NCBI GenBank assembly: GCA_040881665.1
Contig: JBBECT010000002.1
Span: forward strand, 62,001-126,000
DNA length: 64,000 bases
From: Actinomycetota bacterium
GTDB taxonomy: Bacteria > Actinomycetota > UBA4738 > HRBIN12
Direction of reading: 5' to 3'
In this document: positions 44,990 through 57,127 of the stretch, piece after piece
Layout of the letters: each line of letters opens with the position of its first letter
Position numbering within the stretch: position 1 is the stretch's first letter
The notes under the pieces: model-generated
Told to the model about the DNA's origin: nothing
The model's input: the letters and a program-made list of their open reading frames with translations, nothing else
The model's database searches: none
Made by a program: the position numbers and the translations under genes

Positions 44990-46155
44990 GCACCCGCGGA
45001 GCGTTCGCCGGTGATCGCCAGGACGAGCTCGTTCAACAGCAGCATGCCGCGCTCGGTGGGAACGACGGAGCCCTCACGTTCCTCGAGCAGCCCGCTGGCG
45101 AGGAACGGTCCGAGCCGGTCGGCCTCGACCCAGCTCGAGGGGATGCCGTGGAAGGTGCGCATCCGCAGGAACACCTCTTCGAGGTAGTCGTCGGCTGGGT
45201 CCAGGCCCTCCCCTCCGCCGGTGGGGAGGTCTCCTCGCTCCACGGTCTCGAGGTACTCCTGCGGAGGGCGGAGGTTCCACCAGCGGCGGCGGTCCCGATA
45301 GGAATGTGCCCCGGCGCCGAGCCCCAGGTAGGGACGACGTTCCCAATAGCCGAGGTTGTGGCGGCACTCGTACCCGGGACGCGCCCAGTTGCTCACCTCG
45401 TAGTGCCCGTAGCCCGCCGACGCGAGCATCCCGCACGCGAGCTCGAACATCTCGGCCTGCAGGTCGGGGTCGGGCGCCGGCACCTCTCCCGCCGCCACCT
45501 TGCGCCCGAGCGGCGTTGCGGGCTCGATCGTGAGCGCGTATGCACTGATGTGCTCCGGCCCGAGCGCGATCGTGCGTTCGAGCGTCGCGGCCCACGAGCC
45601 GGCCGTCTCCCCGTCCGCGCCGTAGATCAGATCCAGGTTCACGTTGTCGTAGCCGGCCTCGCGGGCGGCGTCGAACGCGCGCAGCGCCGCCTCAGGTGTG
45701 TGCAGACGCTCGAGAGCTCGGAGCACCGACGGGTCGAACGACTGCGCCCCCATAGACACCCGCGCGAACCCGGCGTCGAGCAGTGCGTGCAGCGATCCGG
45801 TGTCCACGGTGTCGGGGTTGGCCTCGACGGTGACCTCGACATCGCCGGCCGTCTCGAACACGCTCGCAAGATGCGCGAGGAGCCCGGCGAGCTCCTCGGG
45901 CGGACGGGTGGTCGGCGTTCCCCCTCCGAGGAAGACCGTCGAGACCACCTGCCCGTCCCAGGCCGAGGAGGCCAGGTCGGCCTCGCGCCGGAGCGCGTCG
46001 ATGTAGCGCGAGCCCAGGTGGTCCAGGCCCGAGTAGGCGTTGAAGTCGCAGTAGCCGCATCGGGTGAGGCAGAACGGGACGTGGACGTAGATCCCCGCCT
46101 CGGCCCGATCGCCTGGACCGAACGCATCGGGGCCCGCCGCCGCGCCGCCGATCAC
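44986..46155 (-). CDS. hemW: HemW-type radical-SAM heme chaperone
   Basis: About 389 residues. The radical-SAM cluster reads [18 protein letters not shown] (CxxxCxxC), followed by [32 protein letters not shown] and [17 protein letters not shown]. The HemW-type region [22 protein letters not shown] (HNxxYW) separates it from oxygen-independent coproporphyrinogen oxidase HemN. The C-terminal winged-helix-like domain has a LFHGIP-like [10 protein letters not shown]. It inserts heme into target proteins. The GTG at 46155 overlaps the lepA stop as GTGA. Confidence 0.93.
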   Translation of the reverse strand: MIGGAAAGPDAFGPGDRAEAGIYVHVPFCLTRCGYCDFNAYSGLDHLGSRYIDALRREADLASSAWDGQVVSTVFLGGGTPTTRPPEELAGLLAHLASVFETAGDVEVTVEANPDTVDTGSLHALLDAGFARVSMGAQSFDPSVLRALERLHTPEAALRAFDAAREAGYDNVNLDLIYGADGETAGSWAATLERTIALGPEHISAYALTIEPATPLGRKVAAGEVPAPDPDLQAEMFELACGMLASAGYGHYEVSNWARPGYECRHNLGYWERRPYLGLGAGAHSYRDRRRWWNLRPPQEYLETVERGDLPTGGGEGLDPADDYLEEVFLRMRTFHGIPSSWVEADRLGPFLASGLLEEREGSVVPTERGMLLLNELVLAITGERSAGA

Positions 46156-47981
46156 TTCTTCTGTGCCTTCTGCTCGCCCTGGTCGACCCGCAGGGCGGTG
46201 ATGAACGCGTCCTGCGGAACGTCGACCTTCCCGACGCGGCGCAGGCGGTCCTTTCCCTTCTTCTGTTGCTCGAGCAGCTTGCGCTTGCGGGTGATGTCGC
46301 CGCCGTAGCACTTTGCCAGCACGTCCTTGCGCTTGGCCTTGACCGTCTCGCGCGCGATCACCTTGCTGCCGATCGAGGCCTGGACGGCGACGTCGAACAT
46401 CTGCCGTGGGATCAGTTCGCGCAGCCGTTCGGTCATGCGCCGGCCGTAGGCGTACGCCTTGTCCTTGTGGACGACCGAGCTGAACGCGTCCACCGGCTCG
46501 CCGTGCAGCAAGATGTCCACGCGCACGAGGTTCGCGGGCACGTAGCCCCACGGCTCGTAGTCGAGCGAGGCGTAGCCCTTCGTCCGCGACTTCAGTTGAT
46601 CGAAGAAGTCGAAGATGATCTCCGCGAGCGGCAGCTGATAGTGGACCTCCGCGCGCTGGGGCGACAGGTAGGTCATGTCCACCATCTCCCCGCGCCGCGA
46701 CTGGCACAGGTCCATCACCGCGCCGAGGTAGTCCTTCGGCACGATCACGGTCGCGAGCACGACCGGTTCCTCCACGCGTTCGTAGTCACCGCTCGGCGGC
46801 ATCTCGCTCGGGTTGTGGACGACGACGGGACCCTCGTCAGCCCCGTCTTGGCCGATCCGGAACAGATGGAACTCCACGTTCGGAGCCGTCGCGATCAGCT
46901 CGAGATCGAACTCGCGCTCGAGGCGTTCCTTCACGATGTCCATGTGGAGCAATCCGAGGAACCCGCAGCGGAAGCCGAACCCCAGTGCCTGCGACGTCTC
47001 CGGCTCGTAGTGCAACGCGGCGTCGGAGAGCTTCAGCTTGTCGAGCGCCTCGCGCAGGTCCGCGTAGTCCGCGCCATCGGCGGGGAACAGTCCACTCCAC
47101 ACCATCGGCTTCGGCTCGCGGTAGCCGGGCAGCGGCTCCGTGGCTCCGTGCTTGCCGGCCAGGGTGACCGTGTCCCCCACCTTGGCCAGGTGCACGTCCT
47201 TCAGCCCGGTCACGAGGTAGCCGACCTCACCGGGGCCGAGCACGGGGACGGGAGCCGGATCGGGCGAGAGCACGCCCGCCTCTTCCGCGTCGGTCTCGTG
47301 CGCTGCCGCCATCAGCCGGATCGCGGCGCTCGAGGGAAGGTGGCCGTCGACCACTCGCAGGTAGGCGATCACGCCACGGTACGGATCGAACATCGAGTCG
47401 AAGATCATCGCGCGCAACGGACCGCCGGCGTTTCCCTCGGGAGCCGGAACCCGCTCGATCACCGCATCGAGCAGCTCCCGTACGCCGGCTCCCGTCTTGC
47501 CCGACGCACGCAGGACATCGGAGGGATCGACACCGAGCAGATCAGCGAGCTCCTCGCTCACGGCGTCGGGATCGGCCGCCGGCAGGTCGATCTTGTTCAC
47601 CGCGGGAACGATAACGAGCCCGGCGTCGCGCGCTAGATGGTAGTTCGCGAGGGTCTGGGCCTCGATCCCCTGGGCGGCATCGACGAGCAGGACGGCTCCC
47701 TCGCACGCAGCGAGCGAGCGGGAGACCTCGTAGGTGAAGTCCACGTGGCCGGGCGTGTCGATCAGGTTGAGCACGTGACCGGCGTGGTGGAGCCGCACCG
47801 CCTGGGCCTTGATCGTGATGCCGCGCTCGCGTTCGAGATCCATCTTGTCGAGGTACTGCGCGCGCATGTCCCGGGCCGCGACGGCATGGGTCAGCTCGAG
47901 CACCCGGTCGGCCAGCGTGGACTTGCCGTGGTCGATGTGCGCGATGATGCAGAAGTTGCGGATCATGGACGTCTCGGTCAC
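46152..47981 (-). CDS. lepA: Translation elongation factor 4 (LepA)
   Basis: About 609 residues. The GTPase domain shows [66 protein letters not shown]. The LepA-specific C-terminal domain is present ([41 protein letters not shown]). It back-translocates or rescues ribosomes. TACGAT at 47988-47993 lies 6 nt before the GTG at 47981, suggesting a leaderless transcript; an ATG 5 codons on is also conserved. It is divergent from rpsT with a 46-bp gap. Confidence 0.96.
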   Translation of the reverse strand: MTETSMIRNFCIIAHIDHGKSTLADRVLELTHAVAARDMRAQYLDKMDLERERGITIKAQAVRLHHAGHVLNLIDTPGHVDFTYEVSRSLAACEGAVLLVDAAQGIEAQTLANYHLARDAGLVIVPAVNKIDLPAADPDAVSEELADLLGVDPSDVLRASGKTGAGVRELLDAVIERVPAPEGNAGGPLRAMIFDSMFDPYRGVIAYLRVVDGHLPSSAAIRLMAAAHETDAEEAGVLSPDPAPVPVLGPGEVGYLVTGLKDVHLAKVGDTVTLAGKHGATEPLPGYREPKPMVWSGLFPADGADYADLREALDKLKLSDAALHYEPETSQALGFGFRCGFLGLLHMDIVKERLEREFDLELIATAPNVEFHLFRIGQDGADEGPVVVHNPSEMPPSGDYERVEEPVVLATVIVPKDYLGAVMDLCQSRRGEMVDMTYLSPQRAEVHYQLPLAEIIFDFFDQLKSRTKGYASLDYEPWGYVPANLVRVDILLHGEPVDAFSSVVHKDKAYAYGRRMTERLRELIPRQMFDVAVQASIGSKVIARETVKAKRKDVLAKCYGGDITRKRKLLEQQKKGKDRLRRVGKVDVPQDAFITALRVDQGEQKAQKK

Positions 47982-48012
47982 CGCCCTATCGTACGGGCGC
48001 ACGAGGCGCTGG

Positions 48013-48018
48013 TAGGCT
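48013..48018 (+). promoter_or_regulatory. -10-like hexamer TAGGCT before rpsT
   Basis: TAGGCT ends 9 nt before the rpsT ATG, with no Shine-Dalgarno between them. It is consistent with a leaderless or nearly leaderless rpsT mRNA. No clear -35 box. Confidence 0.5.
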
Positions 48019-48027
48019 GTGGCGCTC

Positions 48028-48312
48028 ATGGCGAACATCAAGTCCCAGATCAAGCGGAACCGGCAGACCGAGAAGCGCAACGAGCGGAACAAGGCCGTGC
48101 GCTCTTCTCTGAAGACTTCGGCCAAGAAGGTGCAGCTTTCCTCGGCCGAAGGCGACGCGGACGCCGCGCGCGATCAGGCGCTGGCCACCTCGAAGGCGCT
48201 CGACAAGGCGGCCTCGAAGGGCATCCTGCACAAGCGCACAGCCGCCCGGCGCAAGTCCCGCCTGGCCAAGGCCGTCAACCGCGCGGCTGGCTCCTCCCCG
48301 TCAGCCTCCTGA
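48028..48312 (+). CDS. rpsT: 30S ribosomal protein S20
   Basis: A 94-residue, lysine/arginine/alanine-rich helical protein. It begins [30 protein letters not shown], the standard S20 N terminus, and has [21 protein letters not shown] near the end. It binds 16S rRNA. The last codons (PSAS) fall inside a 26-bp direct repeat that continues past the stop. Divergent from lepA, as in many actinobacteria. Confidence 0.97.
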   Translation: MANIKSQIKRNRQTEKRNERNKAVRSSLKTSAKKVQLSSAEGDADAARDQALATSKALDKAASKGILHKRTAARRKSRLAKAVNRAAGSSPSAS

Positions 48313-48389
48313 CGATCGGTCAGGCTCCTGACGACCCTTGCCGAGTGCTGTTCGGTGAGATCGGTCAGCCTCCTTACGATCGGTCAGGC
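48300..48389. repeat. 26-bp direct repeat pair after rpsT
   Basis: A 26-bp element at 48300-48325 recurs at 48364-48389 with a single mismatch (G/T at the twelfth position), a 64-bp period. Each copy has the inverted core CCTGAC/TTTACGA-like CCTGAC-gatcg-GTCAGG (perfect in copy 1). A shorter related sequence GATCGGTCAGCC lies at 48359-48370. Copy 1 begins inside the rpsT coding sequence. The elements may form the terminator of rpsT or bind a protein. Confidence 0.8.
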
Positions 48390-48425
48390 AGTTGACGCCA
48401 TCGACGAGAGCGCTCCGTGGTTTGT

Positions 48426-48441
48426 CGTCAGGGAACTGACG
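48426..48441. terminator. Small hairpin CGTCAG-GGAA-CTGACG after the repeats
   Basis: A perfect 6-bp stem with a stable GNRA-like GGAA loop, 114 bp past the rpsT stop. It may end read-through from rpsT; it shares the GTCAG core with the direct repeats upstream. Confidence 0.45.
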
Positions 48442-48484
48442 GGCTGTCCTCGATCGGTTGCGGGACCCGGGCCCTCCCCGGCAC

Positions 48485-48490
48485 TAGGCT
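48485..48490 (+). promoter_or_regulatory. -10-like hexamer TAGGCT before the metallophosphoesterase gene
   Basis: TAGGCT lies 7 nt before the GTG at 48498 and no ribosome binding site is seen, again suggesting leaderless expression. Confidence 0.5.
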
Positions 48491-48497
48491 CCCCCAC

Positions 48498-49871
48498 GTG
48501 AGGAACACCGATCCGGACCCGGCGCCCACCACCACCGCCGCCGCCGACCCACCCACCTCACCGGTCGTGCCCGATGTCGAACTCGACATCCGCGTGCGCG
48601 CTCCCGGTTCGCAGCAGATCAGCGACGTCCTCGAAGTGCGCGTCCCAAAGGGACACCGGGTGTTCTGCGTGAGCGACCTCCATTTGCGCCCCAAGCGCAG
48701 CGAGGCGTCGGCGTGGGCGATCCCCGAGCTCGCGAAGGCGCTCGATGCGCTCGACGGTCCCGCAACGCTCGTGCTGATCGGCGACGTGCTCGAGATGTGG
48801 TTCGTTCAGCCGCCCGACGGCCTCGGCTCCCTCGACGCGCACCCGGACCTGACCGAGGCGGTCGAACGGTTCCGTGCGGGGCATCCGCAACGGCGTGTGC
48901 TGTATGCGATCGGGAACCACGACGGTCGTCTCGGATGGGACGGCGATCTGCTCGACGCGATCTCCGAGCGGCTCGGCTGCGAGTTCGCGTTCGCGATCGA
49001 GCTGATTCCCGACGAGGGGGACGGGGGCCGGGTCCGGATCGAGCATGGACACGCCTACGACCCGGCGAACGCGTTCGAGGATCCGCGCGACCCCGGGGAG
49101 TCACCCCTCGGCATGCATCTGGTCGAGGAGGTGATGCCCGAGCTCACCTTCGCCGAACACGGAGCGCTCGACGGCTTCGATCGCCTCGCGAACCCCAGGA
49201 CGTTCCTGGGCTTCATGTCGTCGCGCTACTTCTACCGCCGGGTGGTCGGCATCGCCGGGTGGATCGTGATCCCGCTCGCCCTGCTGTTCCTCGCGCGGAT
49301 CGTCACGGGTCTGCTGATCGTGCTCAGCGGCGATCCTCGCTCCGGGCTGGATGACGCCCTGCGAGCGCGTTTCATCGGGCTCGACACCGTCCAGCTGCTC
49401 GCCCTGATCGTTCTCGCGTTCACCGGCCTCGCATTCGCCCGGCGGGGATGGCACAGGGGAGAGGACCAGGTCGGCTCGTTCCGCGGGAAGACGCAGAACG
49501 CTCGAACCAAGGACGCCGCCCGCAGGCTCGTCGAGAACGGCTACGCCGGCATGGTCGCGGCGCACACCCACCACTGCGAGCTGTCGGAACTCGACACCGG
49601 GTTCTACGCGAACACCGGCTCGTGCTCGCAGGTGATCGACCGGGTTCCGGCTCGGTTGCGGCTCCCCCACGTCTACCTACCGAGGTTGCAGCTGTCCTGG
49701 GTGATGCTCGAGTTCACCAACGGCTGGACCGTCCGGCTGATCGCGGCTCGCCGCGGCGTTCCCGGCGCGTCACGTCTGGAACGGGCGGCCGCCGGCCGCG
49801 CCGAACGCCGACTCGAAACCGATCCCGTCCAGGTCGCTTCCTGGCCCAACGGACCGCTGCTGCCCGAGTAG
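48498..49871 (+). CDS. Membrane-embedded calcineurin-like metallophosphoesterase
   Basis: About 457 residues. After a threonine/proline-rich N terminus the metallophosphoesterase motifs appear in order: VFCVSDLHLRPK (DxH), LVLIGDVLEMW (GDxxE, where the usual Asp is Val-Leu-Glu), YAIGNHDGRL (GNHD), IEHGHAYDP (GH) and, far downstream, MVAAHTHHCELSEL (GHTH-equivalent AHTH). Between the last two motifs sit two transmembrane helices (about 260-285 and 310-330: IAGWIVIPLALLFLARIVTGLL, LLALIVLAFTGLAFA), an insertion that splits the catalytic domain. Substrate unknown. A longer upstream frame is not supported. It converges on holA with 4 bp between stops. Confidence 0.8.
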   Translation: MRNTDPDPAPTTTAAADPPTSPVVPDVELDIRVRAPGSQQISDVLEVRVPKGHRVFCVSDLHLRPKRSEASAWAIPELAKALDALDGPATLVLIGDVLEMWFVQPPDGLGSLDAHPDLTEAVERFRAGHPQRRVLYAIGNHDGRLGWDGDLLDAISERLGCEFAFAIELIPDEGDGGRVRIEHGHAYDPANAFEDPRDPGESPLGMHLVEEVMPELTFAEHGALDGFDRLANPRTFLGFMSSRYFYRRVVGIAGWIVIPLALLFLARIVTGLLIVLSGDPRSGLDDALRARFIGLDTVQLLALIVLAFTGLAFARRGWHRGEDQVGSFRGKTQNARTKDAARRLVENGYAGMVAAHTHHCELSELDTGFYANTGSCSQVIDRVPARLRLPHVYLPRLQLSWVMLEFTNGWTVRLIAARRGVPGASRLERAAAGRAERRLETDPVQVASWPNGPLLPE

Positions 49872-49875
49872 ACGC

Positions 49876-50823
49876 TCACGCGCCGACGAGGGCCGGCGCG
49901 CCGGCGATCTCGCCGACGAGGGACGCCAGGACGATCTCGCCGTCGGCCCCGGACTTCAACGAGCGGTCGGCGTCGACGAGCCGCCCGTGGATCGCGATCA
50001 GCTCGGCGATCGAGAAGCGGAAGGCCTGATCGCGGTAGCGGCGCGCCTGCCAGTCGAAGCGCAGACCCGCGGCCTTCGCGAGATCGGCCAGCGGCATCCG
50101 CTCGGGGAGCGAGCGCACCTTCAACAGGTCTCGCACCCGCGACGCGATGTAGCCGAGGATCATCAGCGGGTCGGCCCGTTGCTCGAGCAGCGACCGCAGC
50201 GCGACGATCCCTCCGGGCAGGTCCTTGCCGAACGCACGGTCGCACAGGTCCCACAGGTGCTGTTCCCCCAGCCCCCGGAATTGCGTCGAGACGAGGTCGG
50301 GGGTGATCGTCTGAGCGGGGTAGGCAGCTCCGAGCTGCACGACCGCCTGGTCGAGCGCCGCCGGCTCCTCGCCGAGGCGCTCCACGAGCGCGGCGGCGGC
50401 CGCCCCCGAAACATCGGTCCGGTGCCGCCGGCCTCGCTCGACGATCCATCCGGGGAGCTCCTTGCGAGCGAGCTTGACCTCGCGCACGGCCCCGACCGGC
50501 TTGACGGCCTTGACCAACGCAGCAGGAGGCTTGCCCCGCTCCGCGGTGGTGCAGTTCAGCACGAGGATCGCGTCGGGATCGGGCGCGCTCAGGTACGCGG
50601 TGAGCGCGGTCTGGGCCTCCTTGGTGAGCTTTCGGCAGTCGGTGACATGCAAGGCGCGCGGCTCGCCGAACAGCGACGGCGTCGCGAGGTCCGACAGCTC
50701 GGCGCCCTCCCATTCCGCTGCGTCGACCTCACGAGCTTCGACGTCTCCGAGCACCCGCAGGGCCTCATCCCGCAAGAGGAAGGGGTCCTCGCCCCACAGC
50801 AACACGATCGGTGAGCTCGCCAC
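49876..50823 (-). CDS. holA: DNA polymerase III subunit delta
   Basis: About 315 residues of the clamp-loader delta subunit: PIVLLWGEDPFLLRDEAL at the N terminus, LFGEPRALHVTDCRKL, AILVLNC, and a C-terminal helical domain (LWDLCDRAFGKDLPGGIVALRSLLEQ, DPLMILGYIASRVRDLLKVR). It opens the beta clamp. TAGGAT at 50833-50838 lies 9 nt before the GTG start, inside the 37-bp gap after comEC. It follows the comEA-comEC pair, an order common in actinobacteria. Confidence 0.92.
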   Translation of the reverse strand: MASSPIVLLWGEDPFLLRDEALRVLGDVEAREVDAAEWEGAELSDLATPSLFGEPRALHVTDCRKLTKEAQTALTAYLSAPDPDAILVLNCTTAERGKPPAALVKAVKPVGAVREVKLARKELPGWIVERGRRHRTDVSGAAAAALVERLGEEPAALDQAVVQLGAAYPAQTITPDLVSTQFRGLGEQHLWDLCDRAFGKDLPGGIVALRSLLEQRADPLMILGYIASRVRDLLKVRSLPERMPLADLAKAAGLRFDWQARRYRDQAFRFSIAELIAIHGRLVDADRSLKSGADGEIVLASLVGEIAGAPALVGA

Positions 50824-50860
50824 GACCCGCCCATCCTACGGGCGCCCGATCACCGACGAC

Positions 50861-53251
50861 CTAGGCGAGCCCGACGCCGCCGGGTCCGAGGGTGAGGACG
50901 ACATCCCCGTGCTGGTCGGTACGGACCACCTGCGCCCCCGTTGCCTCGAGCTCGTCGAGGACCCAGCCGACCGGATGCCCGTAGGGGTTCTCACCCACGC
51001 TGACGACCGCGATCGACGGCGCCACCGCCTCGAAGAACTCGGGAACGGAGGTCCCGCCGCCGTGATGCGGCACCTTCAACACGTCTGCCCGCAGATCGAG
51101 GCCGGCATCGAGCATCGCCTCCTGTGCGGGCTCCTCCGGTTCGGTCGCGAACAGCACCGTGCGGTCGCCCCAGCGGATGCGCAGCACGAGGGCGTCGTTG
51201 TTGAGATCGGACTCGGTCGAGGTGAAGCACTCGGCGGGAGACAGGACCTCGACCGTGAGATCGCCAACCCTGTAGGACGCCCCGGTTCGCGGATGCTGAA
51301 GGGGAACGCGTTCCTCGCTGATCGCGCGCAACAACTCCGGCCGCAGCGCTCCCCACTCGTCGGGGCACCCGGGCTCGAGGACGGTCCCCACCGGGAAGCG
51401 CGCCAGGACGGCGGGGAGCCCCACGATGTGATCGGCGTGTGGGTGCGATGCGACGACCAGGTCGAGCCGCCGGACCCCGAGCGCGGCCAGCTCGCCGGCG
51501 ACCTCGTCGGGATCCGGCCCGCCGTCGATCAGGATCCGCGCCCCACCCGGCGAGCTCACGAGCGCGGCGTCGCCCTGGCCGACGTCGAAGACACGAACCT
51601 CCAGCCCTCCGGGCGGACCCGCGCCGAGCGCGACCCACCACGCGAGCACCGGGACGATCGCCGCGGCGGCGATCGGGACGATGCGCGGGAACGGGCGCTG
51701 GGTCCGAAGGCGCCACACGATCGCGGCGACCAGCGCCGTCCCGGCGAGCAGCACGCCGATCCCCCCTCCCGACGCGAGCGCCGGCACCGGCGCTTTGGCC
51801 GCGCGATCGGCGACGACCTCCAGACCGCGGACCGGGACCAACGCCATGCCGGCGAGTAGGCGTCCGAGCGGTTCGAGAACCGCCCCGGCTGCGGCCGCAC
51901 CGAGCCCGAGCAGCATCGAGGGCGCGACGAGTGGGAACGCGGCCAGGTTCGCGAGGATCGTGGTCCCCGGCACCTCCCGGAAATGGAACAGCAGCAACGG
52001 GGTGACCCCGAGCTGGGCCGCGATGGTCGTTCCGACGGCGAGTGCCGCCGGGCGCGGCAGCCACGACAGGCGATCGGCCAGGGGCGCCGCGAGCGCAGCG
52101 AGCCCGGCCGTCGCCGCGACCGACAGCTGGAAACCGACCGACCAGACGAGCCAGGGGTCGAGCACGAGCAGGACCAGCACCGCACCCGCGACGAGCGCAC
52201 CAGTGGCTCTCGGCCGCCCCGACGCGACGCCGAGCAACGCGAGCCCCGCCATCACGCCGGCACGGAGCACGGATGGCTCGCCGCCCGTGACGAGCACGAC
52301 CGCGGCGACCAGCGCCACTCCCCCGGCGAACCGCACGGTCCGCGGCAACCGGAGCAGGCTCGCGAGCCAGAGTGCCGGAACGAGGACCATCGCGACGTTC
52401 CCGCCGGACGCCACGAGCAGATGACCGAGCCCGGCCGCGTCGAAGTCGCGCTCGAGCGCGGGATCGAGGTTCGCTCCGTCACCGAGCGCCAGCCCCATCA
52501 GAAGCCCTGCCTCGCGGGGCGGGAACAGCGCCAGGAGCGCTCGCGACGTCGCGGCGCGCACGCCCTGTGCCGCGCGCACGAACGTGTTGGCCGACGGCCC
52601 GATCCGTTCCAGCTCGTCGACGGTCACGAGCACGCCGATCCCACGCCGTCGCAACGACATGCGGAACCCTGGATCGTCGGGGACCTCGATGCTGCCCTCG
52701 ATCACGACCCGGTCGCCACGGACGACACCCGCAGGTGGATCACCCCGGCCGGAGATCCAGGCGCGCTCGCGCACCCCGACGACACCCTCGCCGCCGTCGA
52801 ACGAGCCGACGTCGGCGAGCGCCGACCATCCGTACGGTCCGAGGGTGGGATCGGTCCGGAGCGCGGCCTCCAGACGCCCCGAAGAAGGAGCCGCGCCGGC
52901 GAGCACGCCGTCGTCGAGCCGGGCCTCCCAGAGTCCTGCCCACCCGACCCCGAACAGGATCAGGCCCGCCAGGGCGAGCGCGGTCACACCCGGCTTCGTC
53001 ACGCGGCCCGGCGCAAGCGCTTCGAGCGCCGCGATCGCGTCGGACCCTCGCGGACGTTCCGCCCCGATCCTGCCTGAGAGGTCGATCTCATCGAACGACC
53101 GCGGTCCGGATGCACCGACCGCTGCGCCGATCAGACCCGCCGCCCCCAGGAGCAACCAGCCCCATTCCGGAACGGCGCCGCCAAGGATCGGCCACGCGAG
53201 CAGCCCAAGCGTGAACGCGCCGGCCGCCGCCGGCAGCAGCACGACGCCCAC
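50861..53251 (-). CDS. comEC: ComEC/Rec2 DNA-uptake channel protein
   Basis: About 796 residues. The N-terminal hydrophobic region and DUF4131-like part are followed by the Competence domain (ALLALFPPREAGLLMGLALGDGANL, AAGLGHLLVASGGNVAMV) with about ten membrane segments. The C-terminal metallo-beta-lactamase domain has FDVGQGDAALVSSPGGARILIDGG and VASHPHADHIVGLPAVL (HxHxDH), ending KVPHHGGGTSVPEFFEAV. ComEC moves ssDNA across the membrane in transformation. GTG at 53251 starts one base past the comEA stop. Confidence 0.94.
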   Translation of the reverse strand: MGVVLLPAAAGAFTLGLLAWPILGGAVPEWGWLLLGAAGLIGAAVGASGPRSFDEIDLSGRIGAERPRGSDAIAALEALAPGRVTKPGVTALALAGLILFGVGWAGLWEARLDDGVLAGAAPSSGRLEAALRTDPTLGPYGWSALADVGSFDGGEGVVGVRERAWISGRGDPPAGVVRGDRVVIEGSIEVPDDPGFRMSLRRRGIGVLVTVDELERIGPSANTFVRAAQGVRAATSRALLALFPPREAGLLMGLALGDGANLDPALERDFDAAGLGHLLVASGGNVAMVLVPALWLASLLRLPRTVRFAGGVALVAAVVLVTGGEPSVLRAGVMAGLALLGVASGRPRATGALVAGAVLVLLVLDPWLVWSVGFQLSVAATAGLAALAAPLADRLSWLPRPAALAVGTTIAAQLGVTPLLLFHFREVPGTTILANLAAFPLVAPSMLLGLGAAAAGAVLEPLGRLLAGMALVPVRGLEVVADRAAKAPVPALASGGGIGVLLAGTALVAAIVWRLRTQRPFPRIVPIAAAAIVPVLAWWVALGAGPPGGLEVRVFDVGQGDAALVSSPGGARILIDGGPDPDEVAGELAALGVRRLDLVVASHPHADHIVGLPAVLARFPVGTVLEPGCPDEWGALRPELLRAISEERVPLQHPRTGASYRVGDLTVEVLSPAECFTSTESDLNNDALVLRIRWGDRTVLFATEPEEPAQEAMLDAGLDLRADVLKVPHHGGGTSVPEFFEAVAPSIAVVSVGENPYGHPVGWVLDELEATGAQVVRTDQHGDVVLTLGPGGVGLA

Positions 53252-53252
53252 C

Positions 53253-53930
53253 TCAGATCGTCACGTGGTCGCGGATCTCCTCGAGGGTGGCAGGTCCGAT
53301 CCCACTGACGTCCTCCAGCTCGTCGATCGACGTGAACGGGCCGTTCTCGATGCGGTGGTCGATGATCTCCTGCGCCAGTACCTCGCCGATGCCCGACAGC
53401 TCCTCGAGCTCGATCGCGTCGGCGGTGTTGACGTTGATCGTGTCGCCCTCGCCGGCTCCGGGCGCCGCGGGCAACCCGCCCGGAGCCGTGGCGCCGCGCT
53501 CGGGAACGACGATCTGGGAACCGTCGGTGAGCAGCGCCGCGAGGTTGAGGCCGTCAAGGACCGCCCGCCCGGTGGGTCCGCGTGCCGCGTCGATCGCATC
53601 GATCACCCGATCACCCGGAACGAACTCGTACACCCCCGGTCGCCGAACCTCGCCGGCCACGTGCACGAAGATCGCCTGCGACCCCCCGGCGCCGGCGGCC
53701 GGGGTCGCGGATGCTCCCGGCGCGGTCAACCCGGAGCCCTGTGCGACGGCGGACGGCGAAGAGGATGGCGCGATGGCTCCGCCGACCTGCTGCACGGCCA
53801 CCGGCTCGGGCAACGAGCGGAGGTACCAGACCGCGACGGCGCCGACGAGCGAGGCGACGAGCACGAGCATCCCGATCAACTCGCGCCGCGACAGCGTCGC
53901 GAGGCGATCGCGCAACGACAGGTCGGACAT
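53253..53930 (-). CDS. comEA: ComEA-type helix-hairpin-helix DNA-binding protein
   Basis: About 225 residues. One transmembrane helix (about 18-38), a serine/alanine/glycine-rich linker, an SLBB-like domain (AIFVHVAGEVRRPGVYEFVPGDRVIDAI) and two C-terminal helix-hairpin-helix motifs (INVNTADAIELEELSGIGEVLAQEII and IDELEDVSGIGPATLEEIRDHV). It binds dsDNA outside the membrane and hands it to ComEC, whose gene starts one base after this stop. ATG at 53930 has GGGGAGGG upstream. ComEB and comF are not in view. Confidence 0.95.
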   Translation of the reverse strand: MSDLSLRDRLATLSRRELIGMLVLVASLVGAVAVWYLRSLPEPVAVQQVGGAIAPSSSPSAVAQGSGLTAPGASATPAAGAGGSQAIFVHVAGEVRRPGVYEFVPGDRVIDAIDAARGPTGRAVLDGLNLAALLTDGSQIVVPERGATAPGGLPAAPGAGEGDTINVNTADAIELEELSGIGEVLAQEIIDHRIENGPFTSIDELEDVSGIGPATLEEIRDHVTI

Positions 53931-54034
53931 GCACCCTCCCCCACGGTCGGAACGGATCGAGGGAGAGGAACGCAGGCGAGCCTAGTGGACACCCCGAGCG
54001 GGAGCCGTGACCCGCATCACAGCAGGACCGAGAT

Positions 54035-56491
<2,457 letters not shown>

Positions 56492-56614
56492 GATGTGCGC
56501 CATGCTACCGAACGCCCAACGACCGGACACGAACGCGACGATCCCGTTGCGGATCCGCCAGGACTTCGTCGCGATCCACGATCCGGCTCCCGCGACGCGA
56601 TACCGTCCGGCCGC

Positions 56615-57124
56615 ATGGAGACGACCGTTGAACGCACACGTCGGATGGAGCGCGCTGAGACCGCGACGACCCTGTTCGCGGCCGCCGGGGTCATCTTTAT
56701 CCCGGGATGCCTCGTCGCCGGCTACCAGATGCAGCGCCACGACTCGAGTTGGTGCCCGGATGGGCGGGCGGACTACCTCTGCGCCAACGCCCCGTTCAGG
56801 ACCGGTACGGCACTTGCGGGCGCCGTCGCGTCCGCCGTCGCGATCGCGGGAACGGTGTACTGGATGCGGGATGCATCGCGCGCATCGTCGATCGCGGTCG
56901 TGGTTGCCCTCTCCGGAGCGATCGCAGCCCTCGCCGTCTACTGGTTCGTACCCCTCTTCAACCCGGCGGGCCCCCTTCTCGGAGGCTTTGCCTGGCTCGC
57001 GGTCACCGCGATCGGGATCAGCCGGGAGGCCCTTTCCCCGACCCAGCGGCTCCGGATCAGCTGCACACTCGGAGCCGCGGCGGCGTTCGCGCTCGGGTTC
57101 GGACCCCAGTACTTCGGCGACTGA
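56615..57124 (+). CDS. Multispan membrane protein of unknown function
   Basis: About 169 residues with four to five predicted hydrophobic helices (TTLFAAAGVIFIPGCLVAGY, AGAVASAVAIAGTVYW, SIAVVVALSGAIAALAVYWF, GFAWLAVTAIGI, TLGAAAAFALGFG). The first loop has two cysteines (WCPDGRADYLCANAPF) that could form a disulfide. A TACCGT hexamer at 56601-56606 lies 8 nt before the ATG. No homologous family recognised; its 3' end stops 3 bp from the GGDEF-EAL gene. Confidence 0.6.
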   Translation: METTVERTRRMERAETATTLFAAAGVIFIPGCLVAGYQMQRHDSSWCPDGRADYLCANAPFRTGTALAGAVASAVAIAGTVYWMRDASRASSIAVVVALSGAIAALAVYWFVPLFNPAGPLLGGFAWLAVTAIGISREALSPTQRLRISCTLGAAAAFALGFGPQYFGD

Positions 57125-57127
57125 GCC

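Noticed and set aside
44068-46308. Long plus-strand open frame opposite hrcA and hemW
   Set aside because: Shadow of well-supported genes with no recognised domain, and it spans the CIRCE operator.
48313-48497. The GTCAG repeats as a CRISPR or mobile element end
   Set aside because: Only two full copies with irregular spacing, no cas genes, no flanking target duplications or transposase.
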